A stretch of DNA of 64,000 nucleotides from positions 186,001 to 250,000 of the forward strand of contig NZ_FNIB01000005.1 of assembly GCF_900103805.1 (NCBI RefSeq), read 5' to 3'. Positions 8,194 through 20,144 of this stretch are shown here, one piece after another (within the stretch, counting starts at the first letter, position 1; each line of letters begins with the position of its first letter). The position numbers and the translations under genes are program-made. The notes under the pieces are model-generated. The model saw only the letters and a program-made list of their open reading frames with translations. It was not told the origin of the DNA and searched no databases. This stretch comes from Cryobacterium flavum (lineage in GTDB: Bacteria; Actinomycetota; Actinomycetes; Actinomycetales; Microbacteriaceae).

Positions 8194-8283
8194 CATAACT
8201 CCTGCAATCTGTCTCGTCGGTTTTCAGTTCTCCCGTCATTACGCGGGTCTAATCGTCAAGGTCCAGAAATTGCAGGAGTTATG
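8194..8283. repeat. 15-bp perfect inverted repeat with a 60-nt loop, in a 413-bp non-coding gap
   Basis: CATAACTCCTGCAAT (8194-8208) is matched exactly by its reverse complement at 8269-8283. The loop contains a small CCCG...CGGG hairpin. The gap 8081-8493 has no convincing gene. Besides this element it holds the promoter region of the export cassette, which I could not assign firmly. It may be a miniature mobile or REP-like element, or a regulatory stem-loop. Confidence 0.6.
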
Positions 8284-8493
8284 CGGGAAGCCTCAGACGT
8301 CCCCCGCAATCTGCCGCTTCGAGGCGTTACCCAGGGCCGCCTTGCATCCGAAACAGACCGAACGGTATGGTTACTGTAGCGCTGCAACTTGGCGTTCACC
8401 CCTATTCGCCGTCGCGATGCGCTAGCTTATGGGGAGATCGGGGGCGGCGATCGATACCCGGCGCAGCCCAGACCATGCTCAAAGGGGAACTTC

Positions 8494-9447
8494 ATGCGCC
8501 ATCGCTCACTACTCACGACCATCGCCGCCGCCGCTCTGCTGTCGTTGACGCTCGCGGGCTGCAGCGCCGAGAAGTCCGCCGAGAAGCTCGACCCGGCCGA
8601 AGGCCCTCTGCAGAAGTACATGTCGGGAATCTACGAAGGCTTCGACGAAGACTCGGCGATCGCGGGGCAGAACGAGCAGGAAGAACTCGTAGCTGCCTGC
8701 ATGTCCGACGAGGGCTTCGACTACTCTCCCGTCGACGCCTCGCAGTACAGCAGCATGATGACCGACACCGACGAATACGGAACCGAGAAATGGGTGGCCG
8801 AAAACGGCTACGGCATGAGCCAGTCCCCGGAGCAGATCGCTGAGCAGGAGGCGCAGAGCGCGGAATTCGTCGACCCGAACCAAGACTACCTGGCGTCGCT
8901 GTCCGAGAGCGAGCAAACCGCGTACAGCGAAGCACTCTACGGTCCGCAGCCCACCGAAGAGGAGCTCGCCGACGGCTCCTACGTCGACAGCTACGAGATG
9001 GCGGGCTGCTACGGCTCCGCCAGTCAGGAAGTCAACGGCGACCAGCCATCGCAGGAAGAACACGCGGCGGTCTACGACGCGATGAGCCTCATGTATGAAG
9101 ACCTGCAGGCGTCCCCCGCGATCGTGAAGCTCGACGCCGAATGGGCGGCCTGCATGGCCGATGCCGGGTATGCGACCTTCGCGAAGAAGGCGGACGCCCA
9201 GGAGTCGATCATGAATGAGCAAAACGCGCTCTACGAAGACCAGACGGGCGCTGCCCCCGACGAGACGATCCTCGCTGATCTGCGAGAGAAGGAACTCGCA
9301 CTGGCCATGGCCGACTTCACCTGCGCGGAAGACCTTGGCTACACCGAAGCAACGACCAAGGTACAGTTCGAGTTGGAAGAGCAGTTCATCACCGATCACA
9401 AGTCCGAGCTCGACGCGCTCATCGCGGACTACGAGCAAGGCAAGTAG
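8494..9447 (+). CDS. Lipoprotein of unknown family, first gene of a MacAB-like cassette
   Basis: A 317-residue protein. The start at 8494 has AAAGGGG upstream. A lipoprotein signal peptide ends in the lipobox LTLAGC (Cys about residue 23). The mature protein is strongly acidic (Asp/Glu/Gln-rich), mostly helical in appearance, with spaced cysteines (AACMSDEGFDYSP, MAGCYG, AACMADAGY, FTCAEDLGY). The CMSDEGF/CMADAGY elements look like an internal repeat. It is followed without a gap by the HlyD-like, ATPase and permease genes, so it is probably the external partner of that exporter. I do not recognise a named function. Confidence 0.75.
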   Translation: MRHRSLLTTIAAAALLSLTLAGCSAEKSAEKLDPAEGPLQKYMSGIYEGFDEDSAIAGQNEQEELVAACMSDEGFDYSPVDASQYSSMMTDTDEYGTEKWVAENGYGMSQSPEQIAEQEAQSAEFVDPNQDYLASLSESEQTAYSEALYGPQPTEEELADGSYVDSYEMAGCYGSASQEVNGDQPSQEEHAAVYDAMSLMYEDLQASPAIVKLDAEWAACMADAGYATFAKKADAQESIMNEQNALYEDQTGAAPDETILADLREKELALAMADFTCAEDLGYTEATTKVQFELEEQFITDHKSELDALIADYEQGK

Positions 9448-11022
9448 GTGTCGCGCCTGTTCGGGCGACGAGCAGCTACAGAGCAAGACGCGACCGAGGT
9501 GATCGACGCGATCGACCCCGGCACCTCGCCGGCCCGGTCGCGCAGCCAGGGCTGGCGACGCCTGTTCGCCGGTAACCGGGTGATCTGGGTCATGGCCACG
9601 GTGGCCATCATCGCGCTTGTGGCCGGCCTCGGGCTCGGCCAGCTGATCGTCTCACCCGGGCAGGCGGCAGCGGATGCCGATGCTCCCGCCGGCGGTCTCA
9701 TCACCGTGCCCATCGAAAACCGCACACTGGCCAACGACGTCACCATGCGCGGCGACGCGACCTATGCCGATTCGGTGGAGGTCAGCATTGAAACCGGCGA
9801 ACTCGCCGGCGCGCCGATCGTCACCGGGCAGGTTCCGGAGGTCGCCGCCATATTCGATACCGCGTCGATCGCGCTCGAGGTCACCGGGCGCCCAGTGATC
9901 GTCTTGCCGGGCGACCTGCCGGTCTATCGCACCCTGCGGGTCGGCGTTTCCGGCCCCGACGTTCTGCAGTTCAAGCAGGGTTTGAACGCGGCCGGAATCG
10001 ATGCCGGCGCGCTCGACTCCGACGTGTTCGACGCGAAGACGGCGAGCGCGGTCACTGCCCTCTACGCCAAGGTCGGCTATCCGGCACCTACCGGCGGCGC
10101 CGACGTCGCGAGCGCGGTGAGCAGTGCCGAAGCCGGGGTGACGAGCGCGCAGGCATCCGTTGACAGTGCCAACGGCGCGCTGACCATCGTGCAGGGCACG
10201 AGCGCGAACGTTGACGTGGTCGAACAGGGCAACCTGGTGCGCAGCGCTCAGCGCGCCCTCGCCGACCTGCAGGCCGCGGGCACTCCGACCCAGATAGCGG
10301 ATGCCGAGGACGCCGTCACTCTGGCCCTCGCACGGCAGGCCCAGGCCCTCGCTCCCCGCGACGCGAGCGCCGAGAAGGCCGCCGTCACCGCGGCCAAGGC
10401 CGAGTTGACCCGCGCCGGCGAAACCCTGAGCGACGCCCGTGACGGCGCGCTCGCCTACCTGCCGGCCGGCGAAGTGCTCTACCTGCCCGGCCTGCCCCGC
10501 CGCGTCGACGAGATCAGCGTGAAACGCGGATCGAGCATCACCGGACCGGTCATGCGCGTCTCCGGCGCGACCCTGGTCATCTCCGGCTCGGCCACGGCGA
10601 GCGACGCCGCACTGCTCGAAGTCGGCGCCCCGGCCATGCTCGCCATGCCCGACGGCGACCAGACCGCCACGATCAGCTCGATCCTGCCGGCCGAACCGGC
10701 CAGCGGCGAGACGGCTAGCGGCCGGTTCACCGTGCTGTTCGCGCCCGACGCGCTCACCGACGAACAGATCCAGGCCGTGCAGGGCAGCAACGTGCGCGTG
10801 CGCATCCCGGTCAGCTCGACCGAGGGCGAAGTGCTCGCCGTTCCGCTCGCCGCGCTGACCGCCGGGCCTGGCGGCGAATCCCGGGTCGAGTTCGACCCCG
10901 GCGACAACGCCGAGACCGTGCTGGTCGAGGTGACGACCGGGCTCGCCGCCGAAGGGTTCGTCGAGATCACCGCCGTCGATGGCTCACTCAAGGCCGGCGA
11001 CCTCGTCGTGGTGGGCCGGTGA
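9448..11022 (+). CDS. MacA/HlyD-like periplasmic adaptor with peptidoglycan-binding domain
   Basis: A 524-residue protein. The GTG start at 9448 directly abuts the lipoprotein stop. A cytoplasmic N-terminus (about 45 residues) is followed by one membrane helix (IWVMATVAIIALVAGLGLG) and a long outer part. This contains a putative peptidoglycan-binding repeat (VSGPDVLQFKQGLNAAGID, about residues 170-190), an Ala-rich coiled coil (about 215-320) and a C-terminal beta-barrel region. Actinobacterial adaptors with this order pair with MacB-type ABC transporters and may anchor the pump to the wall. The substrate is unknown; peptide or antibiotic export is the usual guess. Confidence 0.82.
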   Translation: MSRLFGRRAATEQDATEVIDAIDPGTSPARSRSQGWRRLFAGNRVIWVMATVAIIALVAGLGLGQLIVSPGQAAADADAPAGGLITVPIENRTLANDVTMRGDATYADSVEVSIETGELAGAPIVTGQVPEVAAIFDTASIALEVTGRPVIVLPGDLPVYRTLRVGVSGPDVLQFKQGLNAAGIDAGALDSDVFDAKTASAVTALYAKVGYPAPTGGADVASAVSSAEAGVTSAQASVDSANGALTIVQGTSANVDVVEQGNLVRSAQRALADLQAAGTPTQIADAEDAVTLALARQAQALAPRDASAEKAAVTAAKAELTRAGETLSDARDGALAYLPAGEVLYLPGLPRRVDEISVKRGSSITGPVMRVSGATLVISGSATASDAALLEVGAPAMLAMPDGDQTATISSILPAEPASGETASGRFTVLFAPDALTDEQIQAVQGSNVRVRIPVSSTEGEVLAVPLAALTAGPGGESRVEFDPGDNAETVLVEVTTGLAAEGFVEITAVDGSLKAGDLVVVGR

Positions 11023-11029
11023 TGGGCCG

Positions 11030-11710
11030 GTGCTGACAGCCCCGGTCGTCGAACTGGTCAACGTCACGCGGTCGTTCCCCGGTCCGCCCGAGGTGCAGGC
11101 GCTCAAATCGGTCAACCTGCGGGTGGAGCGCGGCGACTACCTGTCGATCGTCGGCCCCAGCGGCTCGGGTAAGTCGACCATGCTCAACCTGCTCGGCCTG
11201 CTCGACCGGCCGAGCGTGGGCGAATACCACCTCGACGGCCGGGACACGAGCCTGCTCGACGAGAAGCAGCGCGCCATCGTGCGCGGCGGCACCATCGGCT
11301 TCGTCTTTCAGGCCTTTCACCTGCTGCCGCACCGCACCGTGCTCGACAACGTGCTGCTCGCCACCCTGTACAGCGGCGTGCCGCGCGCCGAACGCGAGGA
11401 CCGCGCCCGCGCCGCCCTTGACCGGGTGAAGCTCAACCACCGCCTCGACTTTCTGCCCGGCCCCCTCTCCGGCGGTGAACGCCAGCGCGTGGCGGTGGCC
11501 CGCGCCGTCGTCGCCTCGCCCGAGCTATTGCTCGCCGACGAACCCACCGGAAACCTCGACGAGACCACCGGCGGCGAGGTCATGGATCTCTTCGAGGAAC
11601 TGCACGCCGACGGCCTCACCCTCATCGTCATCACCCACGACCAGGCGGTGAGCGATCGGGCCGAGCGGCGCGTGCGCATCACCGACGGTCGCCTGAGCGA
11701 GTTGTCGTGA
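11030..11710 (+). CDS. ABC transporter ATP-binding protein, MacB/LolD-like
   Basis: A 226-residue ATPase with Walker A GPSGSGKST, Q-loop GFVFQAFHLLP, signature LSGGERQRVAVARA and Walker B LLLADEPTGNLDE, the set typical of the LolD/MacB family. The start is GTG at 11030, 7 nt after the adaptor gene; an upstream open frame inside the adaptor gene is a shadow. Its 3' end overlaps the permease start (GTGA). It should energise the permease encoded next. Confidence 0.92.
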   Translation: MLTAPVVELVNVTRSFPGPPEVQALKSVNLRVERGDYLSIVGPSGSGKSTMLNLLGLLDRPSVGEYHLDGRDTSLLDEKQRAIVRGGTIGFVFQAFHLLPHRTVLDNVLLATLYSGVPRAEREDRARAALDRVKLNHRLDFLPGPLSGGERQRVAVARAVVASPELLLADEPTGNLDETTGGEVMDLFEELHADGLTLIVITHDQAVSDRAERRVRITDGRLSELS

Positions 11711-13062
11711 CGTTTTCCTTCAAGCGGATGCTGCGCCGCCGTTCCCGCGCCGCCGCCGTCCCCGAGACTGTCTCGGGGGACGATCTGACGGCATCCACTG
11801 AACTGGCACCTGGCGCCGCCAGCATCGTTCCGGTCATTCGCCGTGCCGACCGGTTCTCGGTTCAGGACCTGCTGGTGGAGGCGAGCTACGGCGTCGGGGC
11901 ACGTCCCAGCCGACTCATCATGACAACCCTCGGAACCGTGCTCGGCATCGCCTCGCTCGTCGTCACGATCGGGTTCGCGCAGACCGCCGCCGGGCAGATT
12001 TCCAGCCAGTTCGACGCCGTTTCGGCGACCCAGGTCATGATCGAACCGGCCACGACCCGCAACTCGAGCGGCGCCGAGCAGGCCACCAGTCGGCTGCCGT
12101 GGGATGCCCCGGAGCGGCTCGATCGCCTGGCGGGGGTGGAACGCGCGGGTCTCGTGGCCGATATCGACGTGGCCGGCCAGCTCATCACGTCTGTTCCGGT
12201 GAACGATCCTTCGGCCGCGCAGACTCTGAGTCCCGCCGTCATCGCCACCTCGCCGGGCCTGCTCGCGGCAGTGCGCGGCAACATCGTCACCGGGCGCTAC
12301 TTCGATGCCGGCCATGACGAGCGTGCCGATCGGGTGGTCGTGCTCGGCGCGCGGGCGGCCGAGACGCTCGGCATAAACCGGGTCGACTCGCAGCCGTCGA
12401 TCTTCATCGGCGACGTTCCCTACACCGTCATCGGCATCATCGACGGCGTCGAACGCCGCGCCAACCTGCTCGACGCTGTGATTCTGCCGATGGGCACCGC
12501 CCGCGCCGACTTCGCCCTGACCGCTCCGGCCGAACTGCACGTGCAGATCGCTGTCGGCGCCGGCACACTCGTAGCGCGGCAGGCACCGATCGCGCTCGAC
12601 CCGAATGCTCCCGAGAACTTCACGGTGCAGGCACCAGCCACCGCCTCGTCACTGCAAGACAACATTCAGGCCGACATCAACGTTGTCTTTCTCACGCTCG
12701 GCATTCTCGCCCTGCTCGCTGGCGGTCTCGGCATCGCCAACGTCACCCTGCTCTCGGTGATGGAACGGGTCGGTGAGATCGGTCTGCGCCGGGCCCTCGG
12801 TGCTACCAAACGCGACATCGCCCGGCAGTTCATCGTGGAGTCGGCGGTGATCGGGCTGCTCGGCGGCCTGATCGGCTCGGCTCTCGGGGTGTTCGCGGTG
12901 GTCGTCGTGTCGCTGCTGCAGGGTTGGACGCCCATCCTCGATCCCGTAGTCGCCATCGGCGCGGCCCTGCTCGGAACCGTCGTCGGCCTCGCCGCCGGCG
13001 CTTACCCGGCGGTGCGCGCCTCCAACATCGAGCCGATCACGGCCCTGCGCGGCGGAACCTGA
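11707..13062 (+). CDS. MacB-like ABC permease (MacB periplasmic domain plus FtsX)
   Basis: A 451-residue membrane protein starting with GTG in a 4-nt overlap with the ATPase stop. After a 60-residue cytoplasmic arm comes the motif GARPSRLIMTTLGTVLGIASLV (first helix, abbreviated), then a large external domain (about residues 100-310) and three C-terminal helices of the FtsX type. The conserved VMERVGEIGLRRALGAT loop lies between the second and third helix. This is the mechanotransmission architecture of MacB, moving substrates from outside the membrane rather than across it. It completes the four-gene cassette 8494-13062. Confidence 0.9.
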   Translation: MTFSFKRMLRRRSRAAAVPETVSGDDLTASTELAPGAASIVPVIRRADRFSVQDLLVEASYGVGARPSRLIMTTLGTVLGIASLVVTIGFAQTAAGQISSQFDAVSATQVMIEPATTRNSSGAEQATSRLPWDAPERLDRLAGVERAGLVADIDVAGQLITSVPVNDPSAAQTLSPAVIATSPGLLAAVRGNIVTGRYFDAGHDERADRVVVLGARAAETLGINRVDSQPSIFIGDVPYTVIGIIDGVERRANLLDAVILPMGTARADFALTAPAELHVQIAVGAGTLVARQAPIALDPNAPENFTVQAPATASSLQDNIQADINVVFLTLGILALLAGGLGIANVTLLSVMERVGEIGLRRALGATKRDIARQFIVESAVIGLLGGLIGSALGVFAVVVVSLLQGWTPILDPVVAIGAALLGTVVGLAAGAYPAVRASNIEPITALRGGT

Positions 13063-13114
13063 GGGGTTCCGGCCGCCGCGCGTTGAACCGTTTTCTCACC
13101 GAGCCGGGCTACGG

Positions 13115-14437
13115 TTACGGCGTCCACCACGACCGCAACGGCAGTTCGCCGACACCGCCACGTTCGTCGGGCCTGGTCATCAGCACCTGGTGCAGTTGGA
13201 TCCCATTGCTCTCGAACCCGAGCCTCGAGCCCGCCATGTACAGCCCCCACACCTTTGCCGTGGGCAGCCCGACCTCCTCGACCGCCTCGTCCCAATGCTC
13301 GACCAGGTTGGCGCACCAATCGCGCAGCGTCAGCGCGTAGTGCTGGCGCAGGTTCTCCTCGTGCAGCACCTCCAGACCCACATCCTGCGCCTCGCTGATG
13401 ATCCGGCCCGAGCCGGTGAGCTCTCCGTCGGGAAAGACATAGCGATCGATGAAGCCTCGGGTCGCCGGCTCGGTGCGGTTCTCTGGCCGGGTGATGCAGT
13501 GGTTGAGCAACAAGCCTCCGGGGCGCAGTCTGTCCTGCAGAAAACGAAAGTACGACGAATAGTTGCGCACGCCGATGTGCTCGAGCAGCCCAATGGATGA
13601 CACGGCGTCAAAGCCGGTTTCGGTGATGTCGCGGTAGTCACCGAATCGAACCTCCGCCAGATCGCTCAGGCCCTCGTCGGCGATGGCCCGCTGCGCCCAC
13701 TCAGCCTGCTCTCTCGACAACGTCACACCGGTGGAGCGGATGCCGCGGCGGGCGGCGTAGCGCACCATACTGCCCCAGCCGCAGCCGACATCGAGCAACC
13801 GGTCGCCGGGGTTCAACCGCAACTTCTCGAACACGAGCCGGTACTTGTTCTCCTGCGCCTGGTCGAGGGGGGCGTCGCTGTCTGGGTAGCAGGCGCAGGT
13901 GTACGTCATCGATGGCCCGAGCACCCACTCGTAAAACCGGTTCGACACGTCGTAGTGGTGGTGGATCGCTTCGGCGTCACGTGTCTTGCTGTGCCGCAGC
14001 CCGCTGGCGACGCGGCGCCATCGAGCCTGCGCTTCTTCCGGCGGCGGACTGATCGGGCGCAACTGCCTCACACCGATAGAGCGGATGATGTCCACCATCA
14101 TCCGCGCGCGTGGCCGGGTGAACTCGAGGCTGTTGGCGAGCGCCTTGAGCAGCTCATAGGGGTCACCGGGGTGCACACCGTGGATGTCGAGGTCGCCGGC
14201 GATATAGGCGCGGGCCAGTCCGAGGTCACCGCGGCCGGTAGCGAGGTAGGTCGTGCCGCGCGGGGCCAGAAGGTCCAGCCCGAACGGCGCATCCGGTGGT
14301 CCCGCCGTGCTCCCGTCGTAAGCGGTGAAGCTCACCGGGAGGCGACCGCCGGCCAGAATCTCCAGAACCTGCGCGAGGGTGAACTTGCCCGCCGGGGCAT
14401 CCGTCGTCTGTATCGCCTGATCCTTGAACGTGGTCAC
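13115..14437 (-). CDS. SAM-dependent fatty-acid methyltransferase (cyclopropane/10-methyl type)
   Basis: A 440-residue member of the cyclopropane-fatty-acid synthase family: SAM loop LLDVGCGWGSM, SIGLLEHIGVRNY, and HHHYDVSNRFYEWVLGPSMTY near the active site (shown in part). GTG at 14437 overlaps the stop of the FAD oxidoreductase gene (GTGA). Pairing with a FAD-binding oxidoreductase is known from actinobacterial loci (tmsAB/bfaAB) that make 10-methyl branched fatty acids: the methyltransferase adds a methylene to oleate in phospholipids and the reductase saturates it. Classical cyclopropanation is the alternative. Because the partner gene carries a stop, the product here may be altered. Confidence 0.88.
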   Translation of the reverse strand: MTTFKDQAIQTTDAPAGKFTLAQVLEILAGGRLPVSFTAYDGSTAGPPDAPFGLDLLAPRGTTYLATGRGDLGLARAYIAGDLDIHGVHPGDPYELLKALANSLEFTRPRARMMVDIIRSIGVRQLRPISPPPEEAQARWRRVASGLRHSKTRDAEAIHHHYDVSNRFYEWVLGPSMTYTCACYPDSDAPLDQAQENKYRLVFEKLRLNPGDRLLDVGCGWGSMVRYAARRGIRSTGVTLSREQAEWAQRAIADEGLSDLAEVRFGDYRDITETGFDAVSSIGLLEHIGVRNYSSYFRFLQDRLRPGGLLLNHCITRPENRTEPATRGFIDRYVFPDGELTGSGRIISEAQDVGLEVLHEENLRQHYALTLRDWCANLVEHWDEAVEEVGLPTAKVWGLYMAGSRLGFESNGIQLHQVLMTRPDERGGVGELPLRSWWTP

Positions 14438-15813
14438 TGTCGTTGCACCGCCTTCGCATAGAGGTCGAGGAGGCGGGAATCGGGGTCGTACCGCTTCTTC
14501 GCGGCCCGATAGACGTCCCCGCCGTAGAGTTCGTCGAACTCCTCCCGTGAGTAGTAGGAGTCGGAGTAGAGCGATTTGTGCCCGTGAAGGTCGCCGATCT
14601 TGCGTTCGATCAGCCGGTTCGTCTCGCCCTCGACCTGCCCAACCGGCACCGTCGACCAGAACCCGACGTTCACGTAACTCTGTCGCGGTCGAATCGGGTA
14701 GAGCGGCCAGCGATCGTCGGCTCTCAAGCGCAGCGGGCACAGCCAAATCGGAGCGATCGGTACGGTCTCGAGGAACCAATCCAGAAATTCCGTGCACCGC
14801 TCCAGGGGCAGCTCGACGTCTTGCACCACCCGCTCACGGGGCGGCTTGCCGTGCAGTTTCTCAAGGCGATCGCCAAGGTGGAACCGCTGTTCGATCCGCA
14901 TCAGCGTGGCGTAGAAGCTGCTGCGGCGGTAGCGCGCGGGCCAGAACCGACGAATAAGCGGATGCTGCGCGCCAAACGCCTCAGAGCACCAGAACCAGTC
15001 CGTGTCTTAGCGCCACAGGTAGTCGTAGATCGTGAGGCGGTCGGTTGTCACGCCGCGCTCGTGCCGCATGGAGCGATAGTAGATCTGTTGGCCGGTGTAG
15101 TCGCTGACCGGGCCGGGCGCGCCAGTCTGTCTACCCACGCAGAGGTAGCTTTCGTCGGCGCTGAACACCACGCCGTCGAGATAGTCAACCGCGACGCCGT
15201 CGAGGCTGCCGGTGGCCATGATGCCGTCTATAGCGGCGACCAAATCGACGGGCGAGTGGAACCGCACGTGCGCGAGAGCGACGAAGGGTTTGACGGGTTC
15301 GAGTTCGATGCGCAGGCGCACCGCGTAGCCCAGAGTTCCGTAGGAGTTGGGGAAGGCGCGGTACAGCGCGGTGTTCTCGCTCGATGATACGGTCAGCACT
15401 TCTCCGGCGCCGGTCAGGACGTCCAGTTCGAGCACCGACTCGTGGGGCAGGCCGTTGCGGAACGACGTCGACTCGATTCCGAGGCCGGTGACCGCGCCGC
15501 CAAGGGTGATGGTCTTGAGCTGTGGCACGACCAACGGCACCAGCCCGTAGCGCAGCGTCTCGGCGACGAGGTCGTCGTAGGTGCACATGCCGGCCACGTC
15601 CGCCGTTTGCGCCGCAGCATCCACTGAGATGACGCCGGTCAGGCCGGACGTGTCGAGGCCTGTCGCCCCGGTCTTCGATCGGGTTCGGAACAGATTCGAG
15701 GTGCGCTTGGCCAGTCGAATCGGGGCCGTTGCCGGGACGGCCCGATATCGCTGCAGAAGGCGCTGCACGCCTGCGGCGTGAGCGCTCTGGGCGTTGACCA
15801 CAGCAGCGGGCAC
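14434..15813 (-). pseudogene. FAD-binding oxidoreductase of the 10-methyl fatty-acid pathway, interrupted by in-frame TAA
   Basis: One continuous frame of 460 codons with a single TAA at 15007-15009. The N-terminal 268 residues hold the FAD-binding-4 fold (TSNLFRTRSKTGA, ITLGGAVTGLGIES, SYGTLGYAVRLRI). Downstream, in the same frame, come DTDWFWCSEAFGAQHP, then RQSYVNVGFWSTVP and a C-terminal YDPDSRLLDLYAKAV. The break falls at YDYLWR-stop-DTDWFWCS, where I expect an aromatic residue in intact relatives. No frameshift is involved. GTG at 15813 is the likely start. The protein would reduce a methylene-fatty acyl chain for the methyltransferase gene downstream. Either the gene is dead, the stop is a sequence error, or a split protein is made; an ATG at 14901 could re-initiate. 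Confidence 0.75.
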
Positions 15814-15918
15814 ACCATCACGTTAGTCCCATGCGGCATCCGCCGCGACCGGTAATTCACATGGCGAGCAATAAGAGCGGTGGCCCAAGCCTCCGCCCTT
15901 CCCGCACCAGACGCTCCT

Positions 15919-19068
<3,150 letters not shown>

Positions 19069-19087
<19 letters not shown>

Positions 19088-19473
19088 AATTCTTCCAATC
19101 CGTCGTGAACGATGCGCACATCATCCGGTGTTCCAAATACTTCGAAGCGATAGAGGTGGGGCACCTTGCACTTGGCGGCGATGATGTCGCCAGCCAGGCA
19201 GTATGCCGTACCGAAATTCATGTTGCCGGCGCCGATGACGCCGCGAATCAACGACCGATTGGTCTCGTTGTTCAAAAACTTGATGACCTGCTTGGGCACC
19301 GCCCCGCCCACACTGCCACCACCATAGGTGGGCACGCAGAGCACGAACGGCTCCTGGGCGACGAGCGGCTCCTCACGCGCATGAAGCGGGATTCGCGCTG
19401 CCGTTCGACCAAGTTTCTCGACAAACCGGGCAGTGTTGCCTGAGGTGCTCGAGAAGTACACGATGTCAGTCAT
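19069..19473 (-). CDS. nrdI: Flavodoxin-like NrdI, activator of the R2F metal centre
   Basis: A 134-residue flavodoxin-like protein with the FMN loop [16 protein letters not shown] (residues 6-21), then VPTYGGG and [10 protein letters not shown], the typical NrdI segments. NrdI delivers oxidant to the dimanganese site of NrdF. Its 3' end overlaps the start of nrdE and it follows nrdH after 56 nt, so all four genes share one message. Confidence 0.95.
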
Positions 19474-19529
19474 CTAGTCTGGCGATTCTGATCGGGCGGC
19501 GCGTTGAGGCGGGGGTGTGCTGGTGGTGG

Positions 19530-19763
19530 CTACGCGAGGCGAGCAGCGAGTGCGTTGATCTTGTCTGGACGAAAGCCCGACCAGTGCTCTTCGTCGGTGA
19601 TCACGACGGGCGCCTGCAGGTAGCCCAATGCCTTGACAGCTTCGAGGGCGTTTTCGTCGACCGAGAGGTCGAGCACCTCATACTCGATGCCCTTGTTGTC
19701 GAGGGCACGGTAGGTGGCCGTGCACTGCACGCAGGAGGGCTTCGTGTAAACGGTGATTGCCAT
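19530..19763 (-). CDS. nrdH: Glutaredoxin-like NrdH redoxin
   Basis: A 77-residue redoxin with the redox motif CVQC (family form C-V/M-Q-C) after VYTKPS, and the NrdH C-terminal signature HWSGFRPDKI. It reduces NrdE using thioredoxin reductase. The ATG at 19763 follows a purine-rich GAAAGG. It is the first gene of nrdHIEF. Confidence 0.95.
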   Translation of the reverse strand: MAITVYTKPSCVQCTATYRALDNKGIEYEVLDLSVDENALEAVKALGYLQAPVVITDEEHWSGFRPDKINALAARLA

Positions 19764-19791
19764 GATTATGGCCTTTCTTCTTGGCAGGTCA

Positions 19792-19820
19792 AGTCTAAAA
19801 CTGTTCGATATACTTCGCAA
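19792..19820 (-). promoter_or_regulatory. Proximal promoter of nrdHIEF
   Basis: On the minus strand, TTGCGA (19815-19820) and TAGACT (19792-19797) are separated by 17 bp, about 30 nt before the nrdH start. The element overlaps an ATACTT-CGC-AAGTAT inverted repeat (19810-19824) flanked by two direct ATCGAACA copies on the minus strand, so another regulator may act here. Confidence 0.5.
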
Positions 19821-19924
19821 GTATGTTCGATGAAACTCTTCGATTTCCGGCGAGTATTCGTCAGAAATCGTCGTTCAAAGTGAGCAAGCGTACTGTCGGG
19901 CTGTAGTGCCTGACTAGAGTTTCA

Positions 19925-19972
19925 ATACTACATCTAGTGATCGCTACGCTCAATAGCCACTACATGCAGTAA
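19925..19972 (-). promoter_or_regulatory. Tandem NrdR boxes overlapping a distal nrd promoter
   Basis: Two 16-bp imperfect palindromes share the core ACTACAT: 19925-19940 (ACTACATCTAGT centre) and 19957-19972 (ACTACATGCAGT centre). Their starts are 32 bp apart, close to three helical turns, as is usual for NrdR boxes. A minus-strand promoter fits inside: TTGAGC (19948-19953), a 17-bp spacer, TAGTAT (19925-19930), so bound NrdR would cover the -10. NrdR senses ATP/dATP and represses nrd genes; its gene is not in this window. Confidence 0.75.
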
Positions 19973-19986
19973 TTACATTTGTGTAG

Positions 19987-20071
19987 TTATCCACCGACAT
20001 TCCACACGTTGCCCACAGTCCCCCGGCGCAAAACCGCCGACATTCCGCGGAACTGCACCGGGTTATCCACA
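19987..20071. promoter_or_regulatory. DnaA-box-like cluster upstream of nrdHIEF
   Basis: TTATCCACA (20063-20071) is a perfect DnaA box (TTATNCACA). TTATCCACC (19987-19995) and TTGCCCACA (20009-20017) are one- to two-base variants. All point the same way. They lie in the 432-bp gene-free gap 19764-20195, upstream of the NrdR boxes. DnaA regulates nrd genes in other bacteria; direct control here is inference. No dnaA, dnaN or AT-rich unwinding region is present, so this is not an origin. Confidence 0.5.
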
Positions 20072-20144
20072 GGCACCGCCCGGAACATTATTTTGCCTGT
20101 GGAATCTCGGGCGGCGTGTCGTATCGGCTGGCCCCAGGCACACG

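Noticed and set aside
8158-8379. A 73-codon plus-strand frame in the 8.1-8.5 kb gap
   Set aside because: It runs through both arms of an inverted repeat, has no ribosome site and no plausible protein features.
11317-12540. A 407-codon minus-strand frame across the ATPase and permease genes
   Set aside because: It crosses two real genes on the other strand and has no recognisable domain.
15007-15009. Reading the TAA in the FAD oxidoreductase as selenocysteine or pyrrolysine
   Set aside because: Those use TGA or TAG, and no insertion element follows.
19987-20071. Replication origin, because of DnaA boxes
   Set aside because: No dnaA/dnaN/parAB genes, only a few boxes and no AT-rich unwinding region.
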